Assembly (NCBI RefSeq): GCF_013372205.1
Contig: NZ_CP053831.1
Coordinates: 186,001 to 250,000 of the forward strand
Source of the DNA: Campylobacter mucosalis
Lineage (GTDB): Bacteria > Campylobacterota > Campylobacteria > Campylobacterales > Campylobacteraceae
DNA length: 64,000 nt
Direction of reading: 5' to 3'
Shown: positions 52,642 to 61,650 of the stretch, in pieces
Layout: each line of letters starts with the position of its first letter
Position numbering within the stretch: the stretch's first letter is position 1
Translations under genes and position numbers: made by a program
Notes under the pieces: model-generated
What the model saw: only the letters and a program-made list of their open reading frames with translations
What the model was told of the DNA's origin: nothing
Databases searched by the model: none

Positions 52642-53512
52642 CTATGGTGTGAAATTTAGCCACTTTGCTGAGCTTGAGTGTGATGAGCTTTGGATAGCTG
52701 GTGGTGCTTATGGCAATATTTTTGCGATAAAAAAACTAAATGAGATGGCTAATGAAGCAAAGGTCGTTTATAACGGAGATCTGCACTGGTTTGACGCGAA
52801 TTTAAACGCTTTTAATGAGGTCGAAGCTCTTGCAAACTCAGCCATAAAACTAAATGGCAATGTCGAAATGGAGCTAAAAAGAGCAGAAAATTTTGGCTGT
52901 GGTTGTAATTACCCTGAGTATGAAGATGAGATTGTAGCTAAAAATGCTGAGCTTATACACGCTAGGCTTAAGGGCATAGAGGCTGATTTTTGCGTGTTTG
53001 ATGATAGGGCTACGACGCTTTTTGCTAGTGTTGGTGGTTTAAGGGTTGCCATAACGCACGGCGATGAGAGAAGCCTAAATGGCTGGGGTTTTGATCATCA
53101 AATTTTTAAAAATATATCAAGGCAAGATGAGATAAAAAGGTGGTTTGAGGTGTCAAAATTTGACATTTTAGCAACGAGCCATACTTGCAAGGCGTTGGTT
53201 TTTGGCTTTGGTGATAAGGCGTTGTTAAATAACGGCTCACTTGGTATGCCAAATTTTAGTGAGTTTATCGCTGGACTTGCTACTAGAATTTCAACAAAAC
53301 CGCACGAGAAGGCACTTTACCGCAAGAGAGTGAAAGGTATGTTTGTTGAGCTTGTTATGATTAGATATGATAGATCTGGATTTTTAAAATATTTTGAGAA
53401 TATTTGGAGTGATGAATCCCCAGCTAGTATAAGCTACAAAGCTAGAATTTTAGGATATGGCTGTCCGCTTAGCTACAAGGATATAAATTTTGGCGGATTT
53501 GATGAGGTTTAG
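52622..53512 (+). CDS. Metallophosphoesterase-like protein coupled to the SSS symporter
   Basis: The 296-residue protein starts at TTG (52622) within the transporter gene. It resembles calcineurin-type phosphoesterases: DELWIAGGAYGN near the start, VVYNGDLHWF (about 48-57; Gly-Asp-x-His), VAITHGDERS (about 140), ILATSHTCKALVF (about 183) and LLNNGSLGMPN. Not all classical metal ligands are evident, so activity is uncertain. Coupling to a transporter suggests it processes the imported compound. Confidence 0.6.
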   Translation: MLTCISDYGVKFSHFAELECDELWIAGGAYGNIFAIKKLNEMANEAKVVYNGDLHWFDANLNAFNEVEALANSAIKLNGNVEMELKRAENFGCGCNYPEYEDEIVAKNAELIHARLKGIEADFCVFDDRATTLFASVGGLRVAITHGDERSLNGWGFDHQIFKNISRQDEIKRWFEVSKFDILATSHTCKALVFGFGDKALLNNGSLGMPNFSEFIAGLATRISTKPHEKALYRKRVKGMFVELVMIRYDRSGFLKYFENIWSDESPASISYKARILGYGCPLSYKDINFGGFDEV

Positions 53513-53514
53513 GG

Positions 53515-53553
53515 TTTCATATCTTATTATCATAAAGATAACAAGATATGAAA
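53515..53553. terminator. Bidirectional hairpin between the phosphoesterase and cdtC genes
   Basis: TTTCATATCTT (53515-53525) and AAGATATGAAA (53543-53553) form a perfect 11-base-pair stem, extended inside by TTATC/GATAA. It lies between convergent genes, 2 bases after one stop and 7 from the other. It is AT-rich with short flanking T/A runs. Confidence 0.65.
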
Positions 53554-53560
53554 TGAAAGG

Positions 53561-54112
53561 CTACTTAATAACCATAGCACCGCCAACTGGTGGCGTGAGT
53601 GTAAAAAGTCTAGCTGGCTCTATTGTAAAGTCATGATCTAGTAGGCATTCAACCAGTCCAACTCTATCTAGCACAAATACCTGCGGATTTGTAAAGATGC
53701 CAAGGCATTCATTTGTACCCAGCAAGAGTGATCGTATTTGAACGGCTGACGTGGTTGTGGGGATTATCTGAAATATTGTTTCAAACTCACTAGAATCATA
53801 ATCTTTCTTACAATCTTTTAATACTAAAAAACCACTAGGGGCTACTGAAAGACACATTTGCGGATTTATCACGACCTTAAACTGAACGTATCCAAATGGA
53901 AAGGCGTCGGCAAATTTATCGATTTTTTTGATTTTTTCATCTATACCCAAATCATTTAAATACCAATTTTGGTAGTTAAAAATTTTACTCTCTCTTTTTG
54001 TATTGATTGGAAAACCGGTTTTGGCATTTCTTATTTGAAATGTATCGGTTATATTTTCAGCGGCATTTATAAATGTTATAAAAAATGCAAGTATAAAGAC
54101 TAATATTTTCAC
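53561..54112 (-). CDS. cdtC: Cytolethal distending toxin subunit C
   Basis: CdtC (183 residues) is a secreted binding subunit with a signal peptide (KILVFILAFFITFINA) and a ricin-B-like lectin fold (CLSVAPSGFLVLKDC; CLGIFTNPQVFVLDRVGLV). It starts at GTG (54112), overlapping the cdtB stop by one base, with GGAGG upstream. It follows cdtA and cdtB in the standard order. Confidence 0.9.
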   Translation of the reverse strand: MKILVFILAFFITFINAAENITDTFQIRNAKTGFPINTKRESKIFNYQNWYLNDLGIDEKIKKIDKFADAFPFGYVQFKVVINPQMCLSVAPSGFLVLKDCKKDYDSSEFETIFQIIPTTTSAVQIRSLLLGTNECLGIFTNPQVFVLDRVGLVECLLDHDFTIEPARLFTLTPPVGGAMVIK

Positions 54113-54915
54113 TAATTACCTCCAAGTTTTCTAAAATTTACTGGAAAGTGGTCCGAAACCAAATGTGTTCTTAAATTTGCAAGCATTAGCACAGCAGTTA
54201 GTGCTGTTGTGATGATTCTGCCGCTTGAATTGCCAACAATAGCGTAATCAAGTGTCCCACCACTTCTTTGAGTTGGTGCATTTGGGTTTAAAATCCAAGT
54301 TCTTGTCCTAACTTCAAGCCCTAAACTAGCCAATAAGCTATCAGGCGATCTATTAAAATCCCCCAAGATCGTCCAAGTAATCTCAGGGCGATTTCTAAAA
54401 TGATCAAACACAGAGTTTACGATGGCTGGCACATCAGTTCCTCCATTTGCTAATGCGTGAATATTAAAAAAGACATCATTATCAATCCTAATGCCAATAA
54501 TGGGTCTTGAGGCAACCGATGGCGGTGGTAAAATGATAATCTCATCAGCTATCATACGCGAAACGATAGCCAAATTTACCCTATTTGCACCGGTATCTAT
54601 GTTTGCATAGTAAATATTTACCTCATCCGGTCTTGAAAAGCTACCAAGTTGCCATAGATATTCACTTACAACTACATTGCCTTGACTTTGGCTTCTGCCA
54701 GTAGCTCTTGCTGTATGAGGCAAAACACCGGCTTCTTGCACGGCTAAAATATCAGCTGGATTATCTCCACTAACAATTTGGCGAACGCTTACGTTCCATT
54801 TGTTCTCAGTTGTAGCCGAACTGCCTTGTAAATTCCACGTAGCTAGCTTATAATCATCTGGTTTTGCAAAGCATATAGCAGTTAAAAGAGATATTGTAAA
54901 TATAATCTTACTCAT
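54112..54915 (-). CDS. cdtB: Cytolethal distending toxin subunit B (DNase I-like)
   Basis: CdtB (267 residues) is the active nuclease/phosphatase of the toxin. After a signal peptide (IIFTISLLTAICFA) the DNase I fold shows the expected residues: Glu61 (AVQEAG), His153 (NIHALANGG), Asp186 (LGDFNRSP) and the Asp255-His256 pair (SDHFPVNF). All catalytic positions are intact, so the toxin is predicted active. The gene is 8 bases downstream of cdtA. Confidence 0.95.
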   Translation of the reverse strand: MSKIIFTISLLTAICFAKPDDYKLATWNLQGSSATTENKWNVSVRQIVSGDNPADILAVQEAGVLPHTARATGRSQSQGNVVVSEYLWQLGSFSRPDEVNIYYANIDTGANRVNLAIVSRMIADEIIILPPPSVASRPIIGIRIDNDVFFNIHALANGGTDVPAIVNSVFDHFRNRPEITWTILGDFNRSPDSLLASLGLEVRTRTWILNPNAPTQRSGGTLDYAIVGNSSGRIITTALTAVLMLANLRTHLVSDHFPVNFRKLGGN

Positions 54916-54923
54916 AAATCCTC

Positions 54924-55703
54924 CTAATAAAGCAATCTTGAATCAATCGGTGGAGCGACTAAATACCACTGCTCATCAATGGTATCGGTGCATTTACCAA
55001 AATTGATAGGTCCAAATAGATCAAATCCGCTAAAATCATCAATTGGTGTTTGCACGCACATATTTGCCTTTGGATTGTAAATCTGCACTGCTCCATTTGT
55101 CATCGGTCTTAGTTTAAACCTTTGTGCTGGATTTGTTACATCACAAGTTGCATCGATTAAGCCGTTGTTGTAAGTATTTATACAAGTTGTGCGAGTTCTG
55201 CCATTTATTATCATAACTTCGTTGTTTGGCAAAATTATAAGTCTCCAAACTCTATATCCACCCAAATCATCGCTATTATAGAGTGCATAACCCCAAAGCC
55301 AGTTGCCAGGAGTTGATGACCAAACTGAGATTGTAATGCCATTTGGTGCCATAATCGTTAAATAGTCGCTTACGTTATCTAGGTTTGGAAAATTTGCGTT
55401 TGCTGCATCACTATTGCTGGCCGATAAAAGCGGTCTATCTTTTGTGAGTGAATTTTGGATGGGTTTTTCAAACTCAGGCAATTTTCTAGGTAGTTTTAGC
55501 GGTTGCGGGTTATCAAATGAATCTGATAGTGGAGTCGGAGTTTTGCCTAGTTTTAGCGGATCTGGATCATTTGGATCACCAAATGCCGTACCTAGTGGAT
55601 TTGTTGGCATTATTTGCTCTGTTGTCTGTATATTTTTTGAGCTACAACCATAAAAAAGCATAATGCCAATGAATATGGTTGATTTAAAGATGTTCTTTAT
55701 CAT
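54924..55703 (-). CDS. cdtA: Cytolethal distending toxin subunit A
   Basis: CdtA (259 residues from the ATG at 55703) is the lipoprotein binding subunit: signal FKSTIFIGIMLFYGC with the lipobox cysteine at 20, a proline-rich linker in which D-P-x-P-L-K-L-like segments recur (about 45-90), and a C-terminal ricin-B lectin domain (about 110-255; NNGLIDATCDVTNPAQRFKL, ANMCVQTPIDDF). I chose 55703 because AAAGGAAAG lies 5 bases upstream; a frame to 55745 has no such support. The 247 bases upstream hold only AT-rich sequence with no clear motif. Confidence 0.9.
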   Translation of the reverse strand: MIKNIFKSTIFIGIMLFYGCSSKNIQTTEQIMPTNPLGTAFGDPNDPDPLKLGKTPTPLSDSFDNPQPLKLPRKLPEFEKPIQNSLTKDRPLLSASNSDAANANFPNLDNVSDYLTIMAPNGITISVWSSTPGNWLWGYALYNSDDLGGYRVWRLIILPNNEVMIINGRTRTTCINTYNNGLIDATCDVTNPAQRFKLRPMTNGAVQIYNPKANMCVQTPIDDFSGFDLFGPINFGKCTDTIDEQWYLVAPPIDSRLLY

Positions 55704-55950
55704 AATCTTTCCTTTACTGTTTGGTTTTTGCCTAAAGCAAAGCATATTTTTAATTCTATGATTTTTGATACGATATTAACAATATTGTATTTATAAAAAT
55801 ATCAATTTTGTAAATTTAAAAATATTTTTTAGAATTTTTTTAAAAATAAATTCTGAAATGACAAAATCATTTTATATATTAGAAAAACTAGGCATGTTGG
55901 CAATCAAATTAAGCTTCTAGAGGCGATAATGTTGATTTGGCGTGGGGTGC

Positions 55951-57288
55951 TTAAATGCAAAACTCCACCCAAAATTCACTGCCAGCACTAGGCTTGCTTT
56001 TTACGCCGATTTTTGCGTTGTGAAGATTAGCGATATTTTTAGCAATAGCAAGTCCAAGACCGCTACCTGCGTTTAAATTTTTATTTCTTGAACTCTCGGC
56101 TTGGTAAAATTTGTGCCAAATTAGCTCGGTATCTTTTTGTAAAATTCCAGCCCCGTCATCTTTGACACTTAGCAAAGCCCGTGTTTTAGAAGCGCTTAGA
56201 TTTAGCTCAATCTTGTTCGTACTAAATTTTAGCCCATTACTTAAAAAGTTATCAACCAGCCTAATTATCATCAGCTCATCGCCTAAAATTTCTACATTAT
56301 CAGCGATATTGTGGCTAAATTTTATCCCTTTAATACCAGCTAGTTTTTCATAATCCGTGGCAATGTTTTTTAAAACTAAGCTAAGATTTATGCGTTTTAG
56401 GGGCAAATTTCTGCCTGATTCTAGCCGTGAAATCTCTAAAATTTGATCTATTAATGAGGCTATTTTTTTAGATTGCCTTATGATGATGTCTAGCGACTCC
56501 TTTGCTTCATCTAAATTTTGTGAATATTTTTTTGCGTAGTCGCTCTCGGCGATGATAACAGATAGCGGTGTTCGTAGCTCGTGGGAGATGTTAGATGTGA
56601 GCTGTTTTTCGCTTTTGTAGGCACTTTCAAGAGAGTCTAACATTAGGTTAAAAACACTTGCTAGTGTGTGTAGCTCATCTTTACCCTCTGGCAGTTTTAT
56701 ACGCTTTGAAAAGTCCTTGTTATGTCCGATATCAAGGGCGGTTTTTGACATTATAGATACTGGCTTCATTGCATTTTTTATGGTTTTATAGCCACCATAA
56801 AGCACAAATATAAACAAAACTGGCACAAAAATGCCAAGTGCTAGTAAAAACAGCCCGTCTTTTTTAAAAAAATTATCTATATTTATAACGCCTCTAATCC
56901 AAATACCGCTATCATTCGTAGCGATATCATAGTAGTAAAAGCGGTTTTTATCGTTCTCATAAAGTCTAATTTCTGCGCTATCTTTTTTAAGTGAGGCATC
57001 AAAATTTTTAGGCACCAAACCACCAACCACACTACCATTTGCGCCGTATTTTATAAAAAATATCCCGTCATCATAAGGCTTGAATTCTCTCATATCATTA
57101 GCGATTTTTGTGACTGATTTTGCTAGTTTTTTCTGACCGGTGCTTTTAAAAATTTCATCTGCTATGAGTGCTGAGATGATGATAAGTGCCGTTACTAAAA
57201 CGATAATGAAAAATGAATACCAAAGCGTTACACGTGCAGTAATTGGGATATTTTTAACCGCTTGTTTAATCCTTAATAACATAGCCAA
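55951..57288 (-). CDS. Sensor histidine kinase
   Basis: The 445-residue inner-membrane kinase has two spans (about 22-42 and 146-165) enclosing a periplasmic sensor of roughly 100 residues, a HAMP region (about 170-225), HisKA with SNISHELRTPLSVI (His236), and HATPase with GSGLGLAIAKNIANLH. It overlaps its response regulator gene by 23 bases. Two PepSY-type genes precede the pair in the same direction, suggesting the sensed signal relates to these envelope proteins. It does not match a named Campylobacter pair with certainty. Confidence 0.88.
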   Translation of the reverse strand: MAMLLRIKQAVKNIPITARVTLWYSFFIIVLVTALIIISALIADEIFKSTGQKKLAKSVTKIANDMREFKPYDDGIFFIKYGANGSVVGGLVPKNFDASLKKDSAEIRLYENDKNRFYYYDIATNDSGIWIRGVINIDNFFKKDGLFLLALGIFVPVLFIFVLYGGYKTIKNAMKPVSIMSKTALDIGHNKDFSKRIKLPEGKDELHTLASVFNLMLDSLESAYKSEKQLTSNISHELRTPLSVIIAESDYAKKYSQNLDEAKESLDIIIRQSKKIASLIDQILEISRLESGRNLPLKRINLSLVLKNIATDYEKLAGIKGIKFSHNIADNVEILGDELMIIRLVDNFLSNGLKFSTNKIELNLSASKTRALLSVKDDGAGILQKDTELIWHKFYQAESSRNKNLNAGSGLGLAIAKNIANLHNAKIGVKSKPSAGSEFWVEFCI

Positions 57289-57925
57289 GTCCTCTTTTGG
57301 TTTGGATTATTTCGTTTTTGCCAAGCTTTTTTCTTATGTTTTTTACAAGCACGTCAATGATATTTGAACTACCCGTGTAGTCAAAATCCCAAACGTGCTC
57401 TTTAATCTTCTCTCTACTTAAAATTCTGCCCTTATTTAGCGTCAAAAACTCTAAAATTTCATACTCTTTGGCGGTTAGTTCTATCTCTTGCTCATCTAGC
57501 TTTACGGATTTTTTTAAAAGGTTGATTTTTAGCCTATCTACTGAAATTTCATTATCGGCGTTGCCACTATTTCGCCTTATTAACACTCTTATTCTTGCTA
57601 AAAGCTCTTTAAAATCAAATGGCTTTACTAAATAATCATCAGCCCCAGCGTCAAGTCCGCCCACAATATCGTCTATCTCATCCTTTGCTGTTAGTATTAG
57701 CACGGCAGTATCAAGCTTTTTAGTTCGTATTTTTTTTAAAAATGTAAGCCCGTCCATTACTGGCATCATAACATCAAGCACGATAAGGTCGTAGCGTGCT
57801 ACGGCGATAAAGCCCATAGCCTCATCGCCGTTAAATGCACTATCTACGCTATATCCGCTCTTTTTAAGGTGTTTTACGATGACGTTATTTAGGTCTATCT
57901 CGTCTTCTACGACTAAAATTTTCAT
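57266..57925 (-). CDS. OmpR-family response regulator
   Basis: The 219-residue regulator has a receiver domain with phospho-acceptor Asp51 (LIVLDVMMPVMDG), the acidic pair Glu7-Asp8 and Lys in LVKPF, and a C-terminal winged helix (LTAKEYEILEFLTLNKGRIL, REKIKEHVWDFDY) for DNA binding. It is encoded directly before, and overlapping, the histidine kinase. Targets are unknown; the upstream PepSY genes are natural candidates. Confidence 0.9.
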   Translation of the reverse strand: MKILVVEDEIDLNNVIVKHLKKSGYSVDSAFNGDEAMGFIAVARYDLIVLDVMMPVMDGLTFLKKIRTKKLDTAVLILTAKDEIDDIVGGLDAGADDYLVKPFDFKELLARIRVLIRRNSGNADNEISVDRLKINLLKKSVKLDEQEIELTAKEYEILEFLTLNKGRILSREKIKEHVWDFDYTGSSNIIDVLVKNIRKKLGKNEIIQTKRGLGYVIKD

Positions 57926-57964
57926 CTTTGCCTTTCTAAAATTTGCGTGTTATTTTATCAAATT

Positions 57965-58441
57965 TTAGCTTTTTACCTTAATGTTTAAAATTTCTGCGTC
58001 AATGGCTTTGATTTTAAAATGGTATAAAAAGTTATTAAATCTAGCCTCTACCTCATAAAAATACGCATCATCTGTCAAATCATCTTTTTTTGCTAGATAA
58101 ATTTGAGCAAAGTAAATGTTGATAACTTCGGTTTTTAGGCGTTTTGCAATGACGTCTTTAACCAAGTCATGCGAGATTATCTCTATGCCATTAATCTTAA
58201 CTTGCTCCTCGTTTATCTTCGAGAGCCTTGCTTTTTGCGTATCATCTTTTAGCTCGTTTGCTAAATTTGATAGCCAAACTCCGGTTTTGCCGGTGTAAAT
58301 TAGCAACTCAGCCACGCCGTTTAGTGAAATTTCAAGTACCTTTTTGTGTAAATTTTGCATTTTTGGGTATTTTTTGCATAAATTTTCACAATTTTGCTCT
58401 GTTTTATTTTGTGTTTGATTTGTATCTAAAATTTCGCTCAT
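57965..58441 (-). CDS. PepSY-like protein of unknown function
   Basis: The 158-residue protein lacks a signal peptide. The C-terminal part (about 122-158: DDAYFYEVEARFNNFLYHFK; IKAIDAEILNIKVK) reads like a PepSY strand-helix unit, and the middle (about 40-110) is helical. It overlaps the PepSY gene upstream by 4 bases and precedes the response regulator by 39 bases. The linkage suggests a role with the two-component system. Confidence 0.55.
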   Translation of the reverse strand: MSEILDTNQTQNKTEQNCENLCKKYPKMQNLHKKVLEISLNGVAELLIYTGKTGVWLSNLANELKDDTQKARLSKINEEQVKINGIEIISHDLVKDVIAKRLKTEVINIYFAQIYLAKKDDLTDDAYFYEVEARFNNFLYHFKIKAIDAEILNIKVKS

Positions 58442-58917
58442 CTTTTATCCTTTATTATCTCGCCTGTTTGTGCGTTTATAATCACCTTTCTTTCGTTTTT
58501 ATCACGTTTTAACTCTATTTTGTAAATCCAAGTGCCGTTTTTATTATCAAGATCTGCCTCATCAAGACTCCAGCCAGCTTCAAGCGCTAGTGCTTTGCTA
58601 ACCGCCTCATCAATGCTAAGTGAGAATTTTGAAAAATCTATCGCCTCGCTTGGCAGGAGCTTTTTATTTTTGCTCTTTTGCTCTACGATTTGAGAATTTG
58701 TCGCATCAATTTTTATCTGTTGCTTTATGTCATCTTTAAAAGACTCAACCTTATAAAATGTCGTGCCGTTTTTTACATCTATTGAGATGTCTTTGACGTT
58801 TGAACCAGGTAGGTTTTTCTGCGCTATTTTTAAGGCTTCATCGTATGTGATAGCCGCCTGTAAGCCTGTCGTGCCTAAAACTGCTGCTAAAACAGCAAAA
58901 CTTAGTAGTTTGTTCAT
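58438..58917 (-). CDS. Secreted PepSY-domain protein
   Basis: The 159-residue protein has a signal peptide (LLSFAVLAAVLGTTGLQA) and two PepSY-like repeats (about 22-75, ITYDEALKIAQKNLPGSNVK; and about 98-159, SIDEAVSKALALEAGWSLDE with KVIINAQTGEIIKDK). PepSY proteins often accompany envelope-sensing two-component systems. It is the first gene of the four-gene run ending with the histidine kinase. RBS AAAGGA is well placed. Confidence 0.82.
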   Translation of the reverse strand: MNKLLSFAVLAAVLGTTGLQAAITYDEALKIAQKNLPGSNVKDISIDVKNGTTFYKVESFKDDIKQQIKIDATNSQIVEQKSKNKKLLPSEAIDFSKFSLSIDEAVSKALALEAGWSLDEADLDNKNGTWIYKIELKRDKNERKVIINAQTGEIIKDKR

Positions 58918-59057
58918 TTTTAATCCTTTGTTTTAAGTTAGATGAGCGAATTATAAAACCACAAAATGAAGCTAGAATGAATAAATTTGGATTTATTTTA
59001 TTTTTCTGTAATTTTGGCTAAAATTGCCCCTAAAAATAGGTCTTTAACAATAAAAAT

Positions 59058-60074
59058 ATGAAAAAAATCACCTTTTTGCGTGCTAATCCAAAAGCCCTTG
59101 GTGGGGCTGAAATTTATCTATCAAGGCTAGTTAATGCACTTAAAAACGATGGTATTGAGTGTGAGATAAAAAGCCTAAAAATGCCAAAATTTCTAAGCTC
59201 TTGGATAAAAGCACTCATCTTTAATGCCTACGCAAAAATCACTAAAAAAGATAGCTTTTACTTCTCGCTTGAACGTATAAGTAGTGCTGATATTTATAGA
59301 GCCGGAGATGGGGTGCATAGGGTTTATATGAGCGAGAAAAAGAGCCGTCTAAACCCGCTAAATACGGTCTATTGCTACCTTGAAAAGCGATGCTTTAAAA
59401 ACGCAAAAATGATAATTGCAAACTCAAATTTCGTAAAAAATCAAATCATAAACACATATGGAATTCCAGAGCAAAAAATAAAAGTCATCTATAACGGCGT
59501 AAAAATCCCAGATAATTTTGATAAAAATGAGAGCAAAAAGGCGGTTTGTGATGAAAATTTACCGCTTATTTTGTTTGTTGGTAGCGGGTTTGAGCGAAAG
59601 GGTGTGAGTGAGTTTTTAGAGCTAATTTCACTTATTAAAGCCCCATTTAACGCCATAATAATCGGCAAAGACAAAAATGCAAAAAGCTACGAAGCAAAGG
59701 CAAACAATCTTGGCATAAACACCAAAGTGCAGTTTTTGGGTGCAAAAAACAACGTTAGTGATTATTACAAGGCGGCTGATATTTTTATCCTGCCAACTCG
59801 CTACGAGCCGTTTTCAAATGTCGTTTTAGAGGCACTTAGTTTTAAAAACGTGGTATTTACGACCGCACAAAATGGTGCAAGTGAAATTCTAGATAGCGAG
59901 TTTGTGATGAAAAATCCAAGTGATAAAAGCATTTTAAACACGCTTGAAATTTTACTTACAAACCCTGAAATTTTAAGAGCTAAGCAAGAAAAATCCTATC
60001 AAATCGCAACTAATTTTAGCATAGAAAAAAATGCAAAAGAGAGCTTAGAGCTTATTAAAAGCGTGTTAAGATGA
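59058..60074 (+). CDS. Lipooligosaccharide glycosyltransferase (GT4 family, WaaG-like)
   Basis: The 338-residue GT-B enzyme has a short N-terminal domain with LGGAEIYLSRLVNAL, the segment RAGDGVHRVYM seen in WaaG-type transferases, and the C-terminal donor-binding region ILPTRYEPFSNVVLEALSF (about 236-254; E-x7-E pattern). It overlaps waaF by 4 bases, placing it in core oligosaccharide synthesis. The acceptor sugar cannot be deduced. Confidence 0.82.
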   Translation: MKKITFLRANPKALGGAEIYLSRLVNALKNDGIECEIKSLKMPKFLSSWIKALIFNAYAKITKKDSFYFSLERISSADIYRAGDGVHRVYMSEKKSRLNPLNTVYCYLEKRCFKNAKMIIANSNFVKNQIINTYGIPEQKIKVIYNGVKIPDNFDKNESKKAVCDENLPLILFVGSGFERKGVSEFLELISLIKAPFNAIIIGKDKNAKSYEAKANNLGINTKVQFLGAKNNVSDYYKAADIFILPTRYEPFSNVVLEALSFKNVVFTTAQNGASEILDSEFVMKNPSDKSILNTLEILLTNPEILRAKQEKSYQIATNFSIEKNAKESLELIKSVLR

Positions 60075-60994
60075 GAATTTTTATAGAGCTGCCCACTTGG
60101 CTTGGAGATTGCGTTATGGCGACCCCAGCGATTGAGAGTATTACAAAAAAACATAAAAACGCTAAGTTTGTTTTTTTTGGCTCGTTTGTAAGCACACAGC
60201 TTCTTAAAACGCATAAAAACTGCGAATTTGTTGTCGTTGATGAGAGTAAAAAGGCAAAAAATCGCTTGTTTTATCTATATAAAATGGTAAAAAATTTAGG
60301 AAAGTTTGACCTTGCCATTAGCTTTCGTAGCTCGCTAATAAGCTCGTTTTTACTAAAAATGCTAAGCAAAAATAGCTTTAAATTTAAAAAGATGCAAGAG
60401 CAAAAACATCAGGTGTTAAAATATCTTGATTTTATAAAATCGGCTTTAAAAATTGATGAGACGTGTGATAATTTAAAGCTAAATTTCACACCAAAACCGC
60501 TAAAAAACGCTATCGGGTTAAATCCTGGTGCAACTTACGGGTCTGCAAAAAGGTGGTATCCAGAGTATTTTGCTAATGTTGCAATGTCGCTTGGTGAGCG
60601 TGAAATTTTCATCTTTGGCGGTCAAAATGAGAGTGAAATTTGTGCTAAAATCGCAGAAATTTTAAGCCAAAATGGGGTTAAATTTACAAATCTTTGCGGA
60701 CAAACCGGCATTAAAGAGCTTTGTGAATATATCGGCGGTCTTGGACTTTTTATCACAAATGATAGCGGTCCTATGCACATAGCAGCCGCCTTTAAAGTGC
60801 CTACAATCGCACTTTTTGGCCCGACAAAATGGGCTGAAACCAGCCCTTGGGGCAACCCAAACGCTAGGATTTTACGCCTAAATTTAGCCTGTATGCCCTG
60901 TATGAAGCGTGTTTGCCCCCTAAAAACGCACGAGTGTATGAAAAATCTAACGCCAAAAATGGTGCTTGATGAGATAAAAAAGTGCGGATTTTAA
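60071..60994 (+). CDS. waaF: ADP-heptose:LPS heptosyltransferase II
   Basis: WaaF (307 residues) adds the second heptose to the inner core. The N-terminus MRIFIELPTWLGDCVMATPA is the WaaF signature, and the C-terminal ADP-heptose site shows FITNDSGPMHIAAAFKVPTI with ALFGPTKWAETSPWG. It is shorter than E. coli WaaF (about 348) but similar to Campylobacter forms. Its stop overlaps the convergent modB stop. Confidence 0.9.
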   Translation: MRIFIELPTWLGDCVMATPAIESITKKHKNAKFVFFGSFVSTQLLKTHKNCEFVVVDESKKAKNRLFYLYKMVKNLGKFDLAISFRSSLISSFLLKMLSKNSFKFKKMQEQKHQVLKYLDFIKSALKIDETCDNLKLNFTPKPLKNAIGLNPGATYGSAKRWYPEYFANVAMSLGEREIFIFGGQNESEICAKIAEILSQNGVKFTNLCGQTGIKELCEYIGGLGLFITNDSGPMHIAAAFKVPTIALFGPTKWAETSPWGNPNARILRLNLACMPCMKRVCPLKTHECMKNLTPKMVLDEIKKCGF

Positions 60995-61650
60995 AACTTT
61001 TTATTATTAAACAAATATAGTAAAAACAACACGCTAAAGCTAAAAAGTAGCATAATTCCTGCATAAATTTGAGCTTTTTCATAATCAAGCATCTCAACTG
61101 CTTCAAAAATGGCAATACTGGCCACTCTCGTTTCATCGCCAACGCTTCCGCCAATCATCAAAACAACACCAAACTCGCCCATGGTGTGAGCAAAACTAAC
61201 AACAATGGCGGTTAATAAACTTGGCTTTATATTTGGCAGGGCTACAAAAAATAGCGTTGAAATTTTACTTTTTCCTAGCGAGTAGCTAGCCTCAAAAAGG
61301 CTAGGACGAAGGCTTTCAAAACCGGATTTTAACGGAGCAAACATAAATGGCAATGAATAAATGCAACTTGCAATGACAAGTCCAGTGAAGTTAAAAACCA
61401 AACGAATATCAAAGGTATTTTCTATAAATTTGCCAAGTGCTGAATATGGCGATAAAAACAGTAACAAGTAAAAGCCCAAAACGCTTGGTGGCAACACAAG
61501 TGGTAGCGAGATGAGTGCCTCAAAAATCGGCTTTAAACGAAAATTTGTCCTAGCCATAAAATAAGCAAGTGGAAGGGTGAGAAAAAACAGCACAATTGTT
61601 GTAATCAGCGACAGTTTTAGCGATAGATAAAATGGAGTAAAATCTATCAT
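60991..61650 (-). CDS. modB: Molybdate ABC transporter permease
   Basis: ModB (219 residues) is a five-span permease with the EAA coupling loop (EASYSLGKSKISTLFFVALP, about 120-139) and the family start FYLSLKLSLITTIVLFFLTL. It overlaps modC by 4 bases and ends the mod operon. Confidence 0.92.
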   Translation of the reverse strand: MIDFTPFYLSLKLSLITTIVLFFLTLPLAYFMARTNFRLKPIFEALISLPLVLPPSVLGFYLLLFLSPYSALGKFIENTFDIRLVFNFTGLVIASCIYSLPFMFAPLKSGFESLRPSLFEASYSLGKSKISTLFFVALPNIKPSLLTAIVVSFAHTMGEFGVVLMIGGSVGDETRVASIAIFEAVEMLDYEKAQIYAGIMLLFSFSVLFLLYLFNNKKF

